DNA of 6,044 bases from positions 1 to 6,044 of the forward strand of contig CAIZGZ010000073.1 of assembly GCA_903932695.1 (NCBI GenBank). Direction: 5' to 3'. The DNA is from an uncultured Actinomycetes bacterium. Lineage in GTDB: Bacteria; Actinomycetota; Actinomycetes; Nanopelagicales; Nanopelagicaceae. The notes under the pieces were generated by a model. The model worked only from the letters and a program-made list of their open reading frames with translations. It did no database searches and was not told the origin of the DNA. Below are positions 1 to 6,044 of the stretch, in pieces. The position numbers and the translations under genes were made by a program. Position 1 is the stretch's first letter. Every line of letters starts with the position of its first letter.

Positions 1-362
1 ATCTCTTTATAGGCTGAACCGGTAGCAAGGATGACAGCACGTGCTTGGAGAGTATTGCCAGAGCCATCGACCAATGTCTTTACTTCGCCATCGAGCTTCA
101 TTTCGACGATATCGTCGGTCACAAGAACCGCACCAAACCGCTTGGCTTGTTTGCGCATCGAATCCATTAAATCTGGACCCATCACACCATCGGTAAAACC
201 TGGGAAGTTCTCGACCTCTGTTGTGTTCATCAGCGCACCACCAGCTGTGACTGAACCCTCGTAGAGAATTGGTTCGAGTTGTGCGCGGGCGGCGTAGATC
301 GCTGCGGTGTAACCCGCGGGGCCGGAACCAACAATGACGACTTCGTGAATCTTCTCGCTCAT
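1..362 (-). CDS. trxB: Thioredoxin reductase (NADPH), N-terminal 120 residues; gene continues past the left edge
   Basis: TrxB is a cytoplasmic FAD enzyme that uses NADPH to reduce thioredoxin. Translating leftward from the ATG at 362-360 gives MSEKIHEVVIVGSGPAG; the FAD-binding Rossmann loop GSGPAG is at residues 12-17. The conserved GGALMNTTEVENFPGF stretch is at about residues 41-56, and ILATGS, the second dinucleotide-fold motif, at 111-116. These match actinobacterial TrxB closely. The redox CxxC and the NADPH domain, in a protein usually of about 310-330 residues, lie outside the window. The start is supported by the FAD motif position and a G-rich GGGTGGGG just upstream, which overlaps the end of murJ. 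It begins 9 bases after the murJ stop, so it is probably co-transcribed with it. In many Actinobacteria trxA follows, but that cannot be seen here. Confidence 0.95.
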   Translation of the reverse strand, partial: MSEKIHEVVIVGSGPAGYTAAIYAARAQLEPILYEGSVTAGGALMNTTEVENFPGFTDGVMGPDLMDSMRKQAKRFGAVLVTDDIVEMKLDGEVKTLVDGSGNTLQARAVILATGSAYKE

Positions 363-371
363 ATCCCCACC

Positions 372-1973
372 CTATCGACTACTTCTCCGTAAAAATAAAT
401 TAAACAAGCCAGACACTTCACTCACTTTACATACCTTGGCCAACCCGAGATATCCAAGGCCACTCACCAGAAGAACACCGAGAAGTCGCACCGTATTCCC
501 ACCTGGAATGTGGCCCATCACGAGATAGAGCGGCAGGGCGATAGCGGTGTAAATCATCGCTAATCGGGCATAGAGCCCAACGATCTCACCGGTATGAATC
601 GCGATCTCATAACGGCGAAGTAGGCGAATAGTGGTCGCGGCACCGATGTAATAACTCACACTCAAGGCCGCCGCTAAACCAACCGTGACCCACTTTGCCG
701 GCAAGGTGAGCGCAAAGCCCACAGAGAGAAGCGCAGCAACGATATTCATTACTGCATTACTCAATACTTGAAGCTTAATATTTTCAAAGGCATTTAATCC
801 GCGCAGCGCAATCAAATTAATACTAAGCGGAAGTAGCCCAAACGAAAATCCGGCTAAGACCAAGCCAAGATAATGCGCATCATTGTTGGAGATTCCAAAG
901 AAGAGGGTGCGGCAGATAAGCGGACCAAAGAGTAGGAAAGCGATGCCACTTGGGACGATAACTGTGCCAACTAACCGGATCGCTTTTACGAGTTCATCAT
1001 GCACCGCATCGAATCGCCGCTCAATCGCATAGAGCGAGAGTTTGGGAAGTAGGGCCGTTACGACTGAAATTGTGATGACAGAGTGAGGCAACATAAAGAT
1101 CAAAAATGCGTTGTTATATGGCGTATAACCAACACCGGTAGTAATCCCAGCTTTCACCGCACGTTCTGCGGCCCCCGTGGAGAGGTTTACCGTCACCAGA
1201 TAACTCAACTGTGAAATTGCGGCGAAGGCGAGCGTCCATGAAGCCAGATGGAGCGATTTGCGGAGTTCTGGGTCACGCCAATCAAACCGGGCACGAATTT
1301 TGATTTTAGTCTGGCGAATTACTGGAATAAGGAAGGCCACCTGCGCCAAGAAACCTGCGGTCGTGCCGAGCCCCAAAAGAGTGGCCTGACCTGAACTAAT
1401 CGTGGTGACGCTCCACCCTTGTGAGGCGTGAAGGAAGTAACCAAAGACTCCGATCACAACGATGTTGTTGAGTACTGGAGCCCACATCATGGGGCCAAAT
1501 TTCCCCTTTGCATTGGCTACCTGACCCAAGAGCGCAAAGATGCCCATAAAGAAGATCTGTGGCAGGCACCACCGCATAAAAAGCACCGTGAGATGGAATT
1601 CTGGCTGGCCCACATAACTACCCGCAAAGAGGCGTACCAATAGTGGTGCGCCAAACATTGAGACCAGTGTGAGTACACCAAGCACCACACACGTAGCGGT
1701 TATAAGGCGTGAGATAAATGCTGAACCGCCATCACTCTCGTGAGTTGCTCGAACGATTTGTGGGACAAAGACCGCAGTGAGCGCGCCACCGATGATTAAG
1801 TTATACAAAATATTAGGCATAGTGTTTGCCACGTTGTAGGTATCACCAAGGAGTGCTGTTCCAAGCACCGCTACTAACAAGAGGCCACGGATCAAACCGG
1901 TAACACGCGAAACAATGGTGCCGACCGCCATCACCGTAGATGACTTAATCAAGGAGTGGTCGTGGCTACTCAT
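372..1973 (-). CDS. murJ: Lipid II flippase MurJ (MviN family), without the C-terminal pseudokinase region
   Basis: MurJ moves lipid-linked peptidoglycan precursor (lipid II) across the cytoplasmic membrane. This 533-residue protein is hydrophobic throughout, with a pattern fitting the family's 14 membrane segments. The N-terminus carries the MurJ signature SRVTGLIRG (about 22-30), then GDTYNVANTMPN (43-54) and IIGGALTAVFVPQ (60-72). R23, R29 and D44 line up by eye with E. coli R18, R24 and D39; E. coli R52 corresponds to Y57, which I believe is usual in Actinobacteria. The chain ends in a short basic tail after the last membrane segment, so the intracellular pseudokinase and extracellular domains found in mycobacterial MurJ are absent. 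The ATG overlaps the stop of the upstream gene as ATGA and follows GGAG three bases upstream, which favours it over an internal Met15. Its position beside the DUF6049-like gene is typical of Actinobacteria. Confidence 0.95.
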   Translation of the reverse strand: MSSHDHSLIKSSTVMAVGTIVSRVTGLIRGLLLVAVLGTALLGDTYNVANTMPNILYNLIIGGALTAVFVPQIVRATHESDGGSAFISRLITATCVVLGVLTLVSMFGAPLLVRLFAGSYVGQPEFHLTVLFMRWCLPQIFFMGIFALLGQVANAKGKFGPMMWAPVLNNIVVIGVFGYFLHASQGWSVTTISSGQATLLGLGTTAGFLAQVAFLIPVIRQTKIKIRARFDWRDPELRKSLHLASWTLAFAAISQLSYLVTVNLSTGAAERAVKAGITTGVGYTPYNNAFLIFMLPHSVITISVVTALLPKLSLYAIERRFDAVHDELVKAIRLVGTVIVPSGIAFLLFGPLICRTLFFGISNNDAHYLGLVLAGFSFGLLPLSINLIALRGLNAFENIKLQVLSNAVMNIVAALLSVGFALTLPAKWVTVGLAAALSVSYYIGAATTIRLLRRYEIAIHTGEIVGLYARLAMIYTAIALPLYLVMGHIPGGNTVRLLGVLLVSGLGYLGLAKVCKVSEVSGLFNLFLRRSSR

Positions 1974-3082
1974 TTTCTCCGCCTACGTATTCTGCGCAGA
2001 CTTTGAATACTCGCTGCTACAAATAACATGATGGCCGCACCAGTTGTAATCCAGGTCGCGACCGGACTGATAACGGAGAGAGTAAGTGGGTACACAACCA
2101 TCTCACCAAAACTATGCCCAACAACGTCACTGACTCGAAGCGTAAGTGCGGATCCACCAGAAGAGTAAACGTGGATCGGAAGCAAGATCTGGACTTTTGA
2201 GTTTGCTGGCAATAGTTGGTGCAAGGTGGCCGGAACGCTCACGCGAGCATTAGAGGCTTCAATGTCGATTCGAACCTCGACTGGTGTTGGGAAATTATTT
2301 GTGAGAGTGATTGGCAACTTCTGTTTTGTTGAAGTAACAGTGAACTTACCTTGACTCAAATGAATCGAATTATTTAGCACCCCGGCGGCGCTTGCGAGAT
2401 TGTTGATGAGGAATTCACGGTTCTGTTGAGTCAGATGTGGGTTAAGGGCTTTTACTAAACCGAGCCGATAAGTATCAATCGCGCTCGGCGCCACATACCC
2501 CGAAGTCTCTTCAAACTCTGTAGAAGCATTTTGCAAAGAATGGAGATCGTTGTAATTAATGTAGAAATTATTATTTGATTGATACTCGTTAGCTTCGAAT
2601 ACAGTGCGTCCAAGTAGCGTCGTTAACTTACTTTGGGCGATTGCGAGGATATAGCTCTTATTGTGAGGCGAGAGTCGGTTCACCCAATATTCCGAAGGGT
2701 TGCCATAGGCCATCGCATAGACAGATCCAGAAGCGGTATCGATCTTTAATTGGGTTAGCCAATTCTTTGCCAAATCTTGGCCGAGCGTCTTTCCGCCAGA
2801 GACGAGTGTGTAACCAGCACTCATCGCGGTAACTTCCTCGACTAACAACGGGTCAATGACCCAGATGTGTTGTCCTCGATTGAGATTAAAAAGTGGCGCA
2901 CCGAGTGAACCGGTTGGCGCGATGAGAGTAGCGAGCCCATCATCGATAAATTTCCCATCGAGTTCACGATGAGTCGGTTCAGTAAGAAAGATTGTTGAAG
3001 AGCTCAAAGAATTTGCATCTGCCGCAGGTAGAGCAAGAGTGATTGAGAGCGAGGTTAGCGCGAGAACAATCAATCGCTTCAT
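1970..3082 (-). CDS. DUF6049-like exported, C-terminally membrane-anchored protein, short form
   Basis: No biochemical function is established that I know of. The 370-residue protein starts with a signal peptide (MKR, hydrophobic core about 4-18, likely cleavage after ADA at residue 23). An extracytoplasmic region of about 310 residues follows, then one membrane helix (about 341-358) and a basic tail LRRIRRRRK, giving an outside domain with an inside C-terminus. Residues about 255-335 (KLPITLTNNFPTPVEVRIDI onward) look like the beta-rich region seen before the anchor in DUF6049 proteins. Location between mutT4-like and murJ genes matches Rv3909 of M. tuberculosis. That homologue is about 800 residues, so this one is roughly half size, apparently reduced in the N-terminal part. 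The start shares ATGA with the NUDIX stop, the stop shares ATGA with the murJ start, and the frame is intact, so it is not a pseudogene. A role supporting MurJ or the cell wall is inferred from context only. The family assignment rests on synteny, topology and the C-terminal pattern. Confidence 0.8.
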   Translation of the reverse strand: MKRLIVLALTSLSITLALPAADANSLSSSTIFLTEPTHRELDGKFIDDGLATLIAPTGSLGAPLFNLNRGQHIWVIDPLLVEEVTAMSAGYTLVSGGKTLGQDLAKNWLTQLKIDTASGSVYAMAYGNPSEYWVNRLSPHNKSYILAIAQSKLTTLLGRTVFEANEYQSNNNFYINYNDLHSLQNASTEFEETSGYVAPSAIDTYRLGLVKALNPHLTQQNREFLINNLASAAGVLNNSIHLSQGKFTVTSTKQKLPITLTNNFPTPVEVRIDIEASNARVSVPATLHQLLPANSKVQILLPIHVYSSGGSALTLRVSDVVGHSFGEMVVYPLTLSVISPVATWITTGAAIMLFVAASIQSLRRIRRRRK

Positions 3083-3675
3083 GCGGAGACTTCACCCGAT
3101 TTCGCAATCAATTTCTTCTCATCGGGGTAGGCCAACATGCCAACGATTTCATTGAGCGGGAACCAACCCACTTCATCGACTTCCGAGATCTGTGGAGCTA
3201 ATAACCCACCCGTCTCCGTGAAGAGGAAATGGTGAACCGTTTTATGAATTCTTTTTCCGCCAGCCATAAACCAGAAATCAATCACACCGAGTTCGCGCGT
3301 GATGGAACTTTGGATGCCAGTCTCTTCTGCGACTTCGCGTATCGCTGCCATCTCAGGAGTCTCGCCGGCTTCGATATGTCCTTTAGGTAGCGACCAGAGC
3401 AATCGGGTACCAGTCGCATCTTTCAAGTCGCGTCTTCCGATTAAAAGCCCTTTGGTTCCGCTCTGATCGATTACCAATCCACCCGCACTGACCTCGTCAA
3501 CGCGCTTGGCATAGGCAGAGCGACGTTTCTGTGGCGTTGGATATGGACGCGACTTCTCGCCCGCTACCTGCGGAGAGGTGGAGTTCTGTGTTGGAGGGGT
3601 CGTTTGGCTATTTGGGCGTCTTCTGCGACGTTTCTTCCGCTTAGCCTCGCCACCCGCACCAGGTGCCGTGGTCAT
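3079..3675 (-). CDS. mutT4: NUDIX hydrolase, MutT4-like, with a basic N-terminal tail
   Basis: NUDIX enzymes cleave nucleoside diphosphates linked to another group, using Mg2+ held by the Nudix box. The box is complete at residues 99-121: G99, E105, R113-E114, E117-E118, G120-I121 fit Gx5Ex7REUxEExGU. It is preceded by SAGGLVID (63-70) and LLWSLPKGH (92-100) and followed by DFWFMAGGKRIHKTVHHF (133-150), a combination closely resembling M. tuberculosis MutT4 (Rv3908), which occupies the same genomic place. The physiological substrate cannot be read from the sequence. Residues 1-60 are an unstructured-looking tail rich in Lys/Arg (KRKKRRRRR at 12-20) and then Pro/Ser/Thr, a type of tail also present in MutT4. 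The ATG has no Shine-Dalgarno sequence but sits 6 bases after a TACCCT hexamer, so a leaderless mRNA is likely. It is the first gene of the leftward operon and overlaps the next gene by 4 bases. Confidence 0.92.
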   Translation of the reverse strand: MTTAPGAGGEAKRKKRRRRRPNSQTTPPTQNSTSPQVAGEKSRPYPTPQKRRSAYAKRVDEVSAGGLVIDQSGTKGLLIGRRDLKDATGTRLLWSLPKGHIEAGETPEMAAIREVAEETGIQSSITRELGVIDFWFMAGGKRIHKTVHHFLFTETGGLLAPQISEVDEVGWFPLNEIVGMLAYPDEKKLIAKSGEVSA

Positions 3676-3681
3676 AAGCCA

Positions 3682-3687
3682 AGGGTA
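3682..3687 (-). promoter_or_regulatory. Candidate -10 element for the NUDIX-DUF6049-murJ-trxB operon
   Basis: On the minus strand this reads TACCCT, fitting the actinobacterial sigma-A -10 pattern TANNNT. Six bases (TGGCTT) separate it from the ATG at 3675, so transcription would begin at the A of the start codon and give a leaderless mRNA. A 17-base-distant -35 position reads TCACAT, which is not a good match. The call rests on hexamer and spacing only. Confidence 0.55.
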
Positions 3688-3693
3688 CTGCTC

Positions 3694-3699
3694 TAACCT
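3694..3699 (+). promoter_or_regulatory. Candidate -10 element for pcnA
   Basis: TAACCT fits TANNNT and is followed by seven bases (TGGCTAT) before the GTG at 3707, so a start at or beside that G would give a leaderless transcript. The 17-base-distant -35 position reads GTCATA, only weakly like a consensus. It lies six bases from the opposing -10 element, so two polymerases could not occupy both promoters at once. Confidence 0.55.
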
Positions 3700-3706
3700 T
3701 GGCTAT

Positions 3707-5161
3707 GTGAGTACCCCCCAAGAGCTCAAAACGATCGCGGCTGAATTAGCCCTGGCGGCTCTCGATGAGAAGACCTCGGTGATCGCTTCGCTCGCTGCTG
3801 CCTATAAAGAGGCGGGCTTTACCTTGGCGCTCGTGGGTGGACCGGTTCGGGATGCAATTTTGGGTCGTCTTGGCAATGATCTTGATTTCACGACCAATGC
3901 CCGTCCGGCCGACTCCACCAAAATTCTCAAAAAATGGGGTGAGGCGATCTGGGAGACCGGCGCCGCCTTCGGCACGATCGCAGCAAAGCGAGATGGGGCG
4001 ACGGTAGAAGTCACCACTTACCGCTCCGAGAGTTACGACCCGAATTCCCGTAAACCCGAAGTGGATTTTGGCGATTCCATTACTGGCGATCTCGCCCGTC
4101 GTGATTTCACGGTCAATGCGATGGCGCTTGAACTCACCGGCGAAAAACCTGAATTCATCGATCTCTTCAATGGTGTTGAGGATCTAGCGCGCAAAGTTTT
4201 GCGCACACCAGGGTTGGCGAGTGATTCGTTTAGCGATGATCCATTGCGCATGATGCGTGCTGGTCGATTCGCTGCTCAACTTGGCTTTACCTTAGATCCA
4301 GCGATTACCGAAGCTATCTCGACGATGGCAAACCGTCTCTCTATTATTTCGGCAGAGCGAATCCGCGATGAGTTTGTGAAGACGTTAATGTCAGCAGAAC
4401 CTCGACTTGGTTTGAGCGTCTTTGTGGATACCGGATTAGCAAAATATTTCCTGCCAGAATTGCCACAACTTAAATTAGAGATCGATGAACATCATCACCA
4501 TAAAGATGTTTACGAACACTCTCTCACTGTTTTAGATCAAGCGATTGCACTCGAAGATCGTCTGGGTGGACCCAATCTCATTATTCGTCTTGCTGCGCTA
4601 CTACATGACATTGGCAAACCTCGTACTCGCGAATTAATTCCTGGTGGCGGCGTCTCATTCCATCACCACGAAGTAGTGGGTTCAAAGATGACAAAGAAGC
4701 GTTTGAAAGAGTTGCGCTTCGATAATAAGACGGTCGATGATGTCTCACTCCTCGTCTTTTTGCATCTTCGCTTCCATGGATACGGCAACGGCGAATGGAC
4801 CGACGCCGCAGTTCGTAGATACGTGCGCGACGCCGAAGATCTCTTAACTCATCTCCACATTCTTACAAGAGCAGATTGCACGACGCGCAACAAGCGAAAG
4901 GCAGATCAACTTTCTGCGAGTTACGACTCACTTGAAGAGCGCATTGCGCTGCTTCAAGAGCAAGAGGAGTTGGGAAAGATTCGCCCGGATCTTGACGGCG
5001 CGCAAATCATGGAGATTTTAGGGATTAAACCCTCACCGCTTGTTGGTCAGGCCTACTCATTCTTATTGGAACTTCGCATAGAGCAAGGTCCACTAGGTGA
5101 AGAGTTAGCTAAAGAAGAATTACTGAAGTGGGCGAGCGATAAAGAACTTGGTCGCTCGTAA
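3707..5161 (+). CDS. pcnA: CCA tRNA nucleotidyltransferase (CCA-adding enzyme) with HD domain
   Basis: This cytoplasmic enzyme adds or repairs the 3' CCA end of tRNAs without a template. From the GTG at 3707 the protein has 484 residues, close to the usual actinobacterial length. The nucleotidyltransferase head shows LVGGPVRD (42-49) and the catalytic metal-binding pair D58/D60 in NDLDFTTNA. RRDFTVNAMA (131-140) and DPLRMMRAGRFAAQLGF (178-194) follow, the latter two being the conserved motifs of the neck and base-recognition region. A C-terminal HD domain has EHHHHKDVYEHS (261-272) and LLHDIGKPRTR (298-308, H300-D301). The frame stays open upstream to an ATG at 3578, but that 43-residue extension runs antisense through the NUDIX coding region and has no family similarity. 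The GTG fits the -10 spacing and homologue length. Its stop lies 42 bases inside the opposing transporter gene. Confidence 0.94.
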   Translation: MSTPQELKTIAAELALAALDEKTSVIASLAAAYKEAGFTLALVGGPVRDAILGRLGNDLDFTTNARPADSTKILKKWGEAIWETGAAFGTIAAKRDGATVEVTTYRSESYDPNSRKPEVDFGDSITGDLARRDFTVNAMALELTGEKPEFIDLFNGVEDLARKVLRTPGLASDSFSDDPLRMMRAGRFAAQLGFTLDPAITEAISTMANRLSIISAERIRDEFVKTLMSAEPRLGLSVFVDTGLAKYFLPELPQLKLEIDEHHHHKDVYEHSLTVLDQAIALEDRLGGPNLIIRLAALLHDIGKPRTRELIPGGGVSFHHHEVVGSKMTKKRLKELRFDNKTVDDVSLLVFLHLRFHGYGNGEWTDAAVRRYVRDAEDLLTHLHILTRADCTTRNKRKADQLSASYDSLEERIALLQEQEELGKIRPDLDGAQIMEILGIKPSPLVGQAYSFLLELRIEQGPLGEELAKEELLKWASDKELGRS

Positions 5162-6044
5162 TAACACGAGTGATGTCGCTGCATAAAGCCCAGAGATTAA
5201 TAGCGGCAAGGCGATTGATTCACCGCTCTTAGGCAAGATGAGCGCTGCAAGAATTGCGCCGGAGACGATGCCACCATTTGTGCTGACGTCGTAGAAGGCA
5301 AAGGTTCGACCGCGATACTCATCGTGAATCTGTGATTGCACCAAGGCATCGTTTGTCACCTTTACCGCCTGACCACATAAACCAACAAAGAAGGCAACCA
5401 CGATCAATAACCATTCGCGGGTATAGAAAGAGAAGGCCACTGCAAACGGAATCGGGGCAGACATCATTAATCGCATCCAACGATGTCGTCCGAAATATGT
5501 AACAAAGAATGGTGTGATGAAGGAGCCTATTCCAATACCCACACCGGCCACCGCCAAGGCGTAAGCAAAACTCGCAAGTCCGGCATCTGGGTTAGTGGGT
5601 GAGTTAAAAGTGTTGCGCTCGAGTAATAATCCCATCAAAGTAAAAGCAGTAAGTCCACCACGTTGAATAGCGGTAGCGATGATGCCCCGAAGTGCATCTG
5701 GATGACTTTTAAGGATTGCAAAACCCTCGCGTAGTTCACCCCACCCGCGTTTCGCCTTACCTACTTCGTGGTCTGTTGGTCCAATCTCTGCTCGACGCAA
5801 TCGCGATGCAATCAGCGCGCTAGTGAGATAGAGAGCTGCTGCAAGCGTGACCACAAGTGCATCCGAGAAATCTGTCGAGTGGTGGGCGTCAAGAATTTTT
5901 TTCAATCCAATTCCAATACCGCCGCCAATCACAACACCGATGCTTCCACCAGTAACAGCAAGCGCATTCGCAGAGATCAACTCTCCGCTCTCTACAACGA
6001 GCGGTAGACCAGCCGAAAGTCCGGCAAGAATGAGGCGATTAATA
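5120..6044 (-). CDS. Major facilitator superfamily transporter, C-terminal about 307 residues; N-terminus beyond the right edge
   Basis: A multi-spanning membrane protein, probably a transporter or exporter; the substrate cannot be told. The reading frame is open from the window edge (first full codon 6043-6041) to the TAA at 5122-5120. The TTG at 5980 is therefore internal, not a start: residues upstream (INRLILAGLSAGLPLVVESG) continue the family-like sequence leading into ELISANALAVTGG. About eight hydrophobic segments are visible, with a basic cytoplasmic loop (RLRRAEIG to KAKRGWGELREG) midway and a conserved-looking DALVQSQIHDEYRGRTFAFYD segment before the last two helices. This resembles the EntS-like MFS_3 group and actinobacterial MFS genes found beside pcnA. 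Typical length is about 420-440 residues, so roughly a quarter is missing. Its 3' end overlaps that of pcnA by 42 bases on the opposite strand. Confidence 0.85.
   Translation of the reverse strand, partial: INRLILAGLSAGLPLVVESGELISANALAVTGGSIGVVIGGGIGIGLKKILDAHHSTDFSDALVVTLAAALYLTSALIASRLRRAEIGPTDHEVGKAKRGWGELREGFAILKSHPDALRGIIATAIQRGGLTAFTLMGLLLERNTFNSPTNPDAGLASFAYALAVAGVGIGIGSFITPFFVTYFGRHRWMRLMMSAPIPFAVAFSFYTREWLLIVVAFFVGLCGQAVKVTNDALVQSQIHDEYRGRTFAFYDVSTNGGIVSGAILAALILPKSGESIALPLLISGLYAATSLVLLRATKFFIARPLQ
5133..5158. terminator. Possible hairpin at the convergent pcnA/transporter 3' ends
   Basis: CGAGCGA (5133-5139) and TCGCTCG (5152-5158) form a perfect seven-base stem with a 12-base loop. 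It ends directly before the pcnA TAA and lies within the 42-base region shared by the two convergent genes. There is no run of T on either strand after the stem, so it is not a classical intrinsic terminator. It could slow polymerase or protect 3' ends, and it is also simply coding sequence in both directions. Confidence 0.3.

Larger units (their letters stand above)
3677..3704. repeat. Inverted repeat spanning the divergent promoters (11-base arms, one mismatch)
   Basis: The left arm AGCCAAGGGTA (3677-3687) and right arm TAACCTTGGCT (3694-3704) are reverse complements except at one position; the outer eight bases of each arm pair perfectly. The spacer is six bases (CTGCTC). Each arm contains one candidate -10 hexamer plus the bases leading to the start site. 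It could be an operator for a dimeric regulator or simply the outcome of symmetric back-to-back promoters. Confidence 0.75.
3676..3706. promoter_or_regulatory. Divergent promoter region between the NUDIX operon and pcnA
   Basis: Only 31 bases separate the two divergent start codons, so both promoters must lie here or extend into the opposing genes. Each direction has one good actinobacterial -10 hexamer (TANNNT): TACCCT on the minus strand (3687-3682) and TAACCT on the plus strand (3694-3699). They end 6 and 7 bases before the respective start codon, placing the expected transcription starts at or next to the first base of the ATG and GTG. No purine-rich ribosome site precedes either gene. 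The matching -35 positions fall inside the other gene's first codons and show no convincing consensus. Confidence 0.65.

Noticed and set aside
391..405. AT-rich patch near the end of murJ with TANNNT hexamers (TAATTT, TATTTT on the minus strand), possible internal trxB promoter
   Set aside because: The hexamers are expected by chance in such AT-rich sequence, no -35 match was found, and the bases encode the LFNLFL segment of MurJ; kept only as a weak possibility.
1428..1643. Open frame on the plus strand within murJ, and similar short frames at 31-264, 2641-2832, 3802-4251 and 5768-6007
   Set aside because: Each is antisense to a strongly supported gene, has no recognisable domain and no ribosome site or promoter; these are shadow frames.
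3578..3706. Upstream extension of the pcnA frame to an ATG at 3578, adding 43 residues
   Set aside because: It runs antisense through the conserved NUDIX gene start, the added residues resemble no CCA-adding enzyme, and the GTG at 3707 fits both the family length and the promoter spacing.
5978..5980. TTG as the start of the MFS transporter
   Set aside because: The frame is open to the window edge and the upstream residues continue transporter-like sequence, so the gene is cut by the edge rather than starting here.
1..6044. Search for a new defence, mobile or CRISPR-like system
   Set aside because: No direct repeats, integrase, transposase or nuclease genes, or tRNA-associated attachment sites were seen; the gene order is a conserved actinobacterial housekeeping locus.

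Overview
This window looks like core chromosome of an actinobacterium. The order is a pcnA-type CCA-adding enzyme divergent from a MutT4-like NUDIX gene, followed by a DUF6049-like membrane-anchored protein, murJ and trxB. This is the locus known from Mycobacterium tuberculosis as Rv3907c to Rv3913, from memory. Base composition is near 50% GC by eye, genes are packed with 4-base overlaps, and several members are shorter than their mycobacterial counterparts. That suggests a small-genome, streamlined lineage such as freshwater planktonic Actinobacteria (acI/Nanopelagicales or a Luna-type microbacterium). The lineage is an inference from style and cannot be settled from the window.

Layout. Bases 1-3675 are one leftward gene set, transcribed in the order NUDIX hydrolase (3675-3079), DUF6049-like exported protein (3082-1970), lipid II flippase MurJ (1973-372) and thioredoxin reductase TrxB (362 to beyond base 1). 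The first two junctions are ATGA stop/start overlaps and the third is a 9-base gap, so this reads as one operon. A 31-base divergent promoter region (3676-3706) separates it from rightward pcnA (3707-5161). On the far side a leftward MFS-type membrane transporter, cut by the right window edge, converges on pcnA, and the two 3' ends overlap by 42 bases. No stretch over 300 bases lacks a gene, and I saw no RNA gene, mobile element or CRISPR array.

How the genes fit together. PcnA matures tRNA 3' ends. The NUDIX enzyme probably hydrolyses a nucleoside-diphosphate-linked compound. The DUF6049-like protein sits in the membrane with its main domain outside, next to MurJ, which flips lipid II for wall synthesis. 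TrxB supplies the thioredoxin system with electrons. The genes link housekeeping and envelope functions and do not form one pathway. Nothing here looks like a new defence or mobile system.

The most interesting signal is regulatory. The 31-base divergent region is largely an inverted repeat whose two arms each contain a TANNNT -10 hexamer, placed so that both transcripts would start at or next to the start codon (leaderless).
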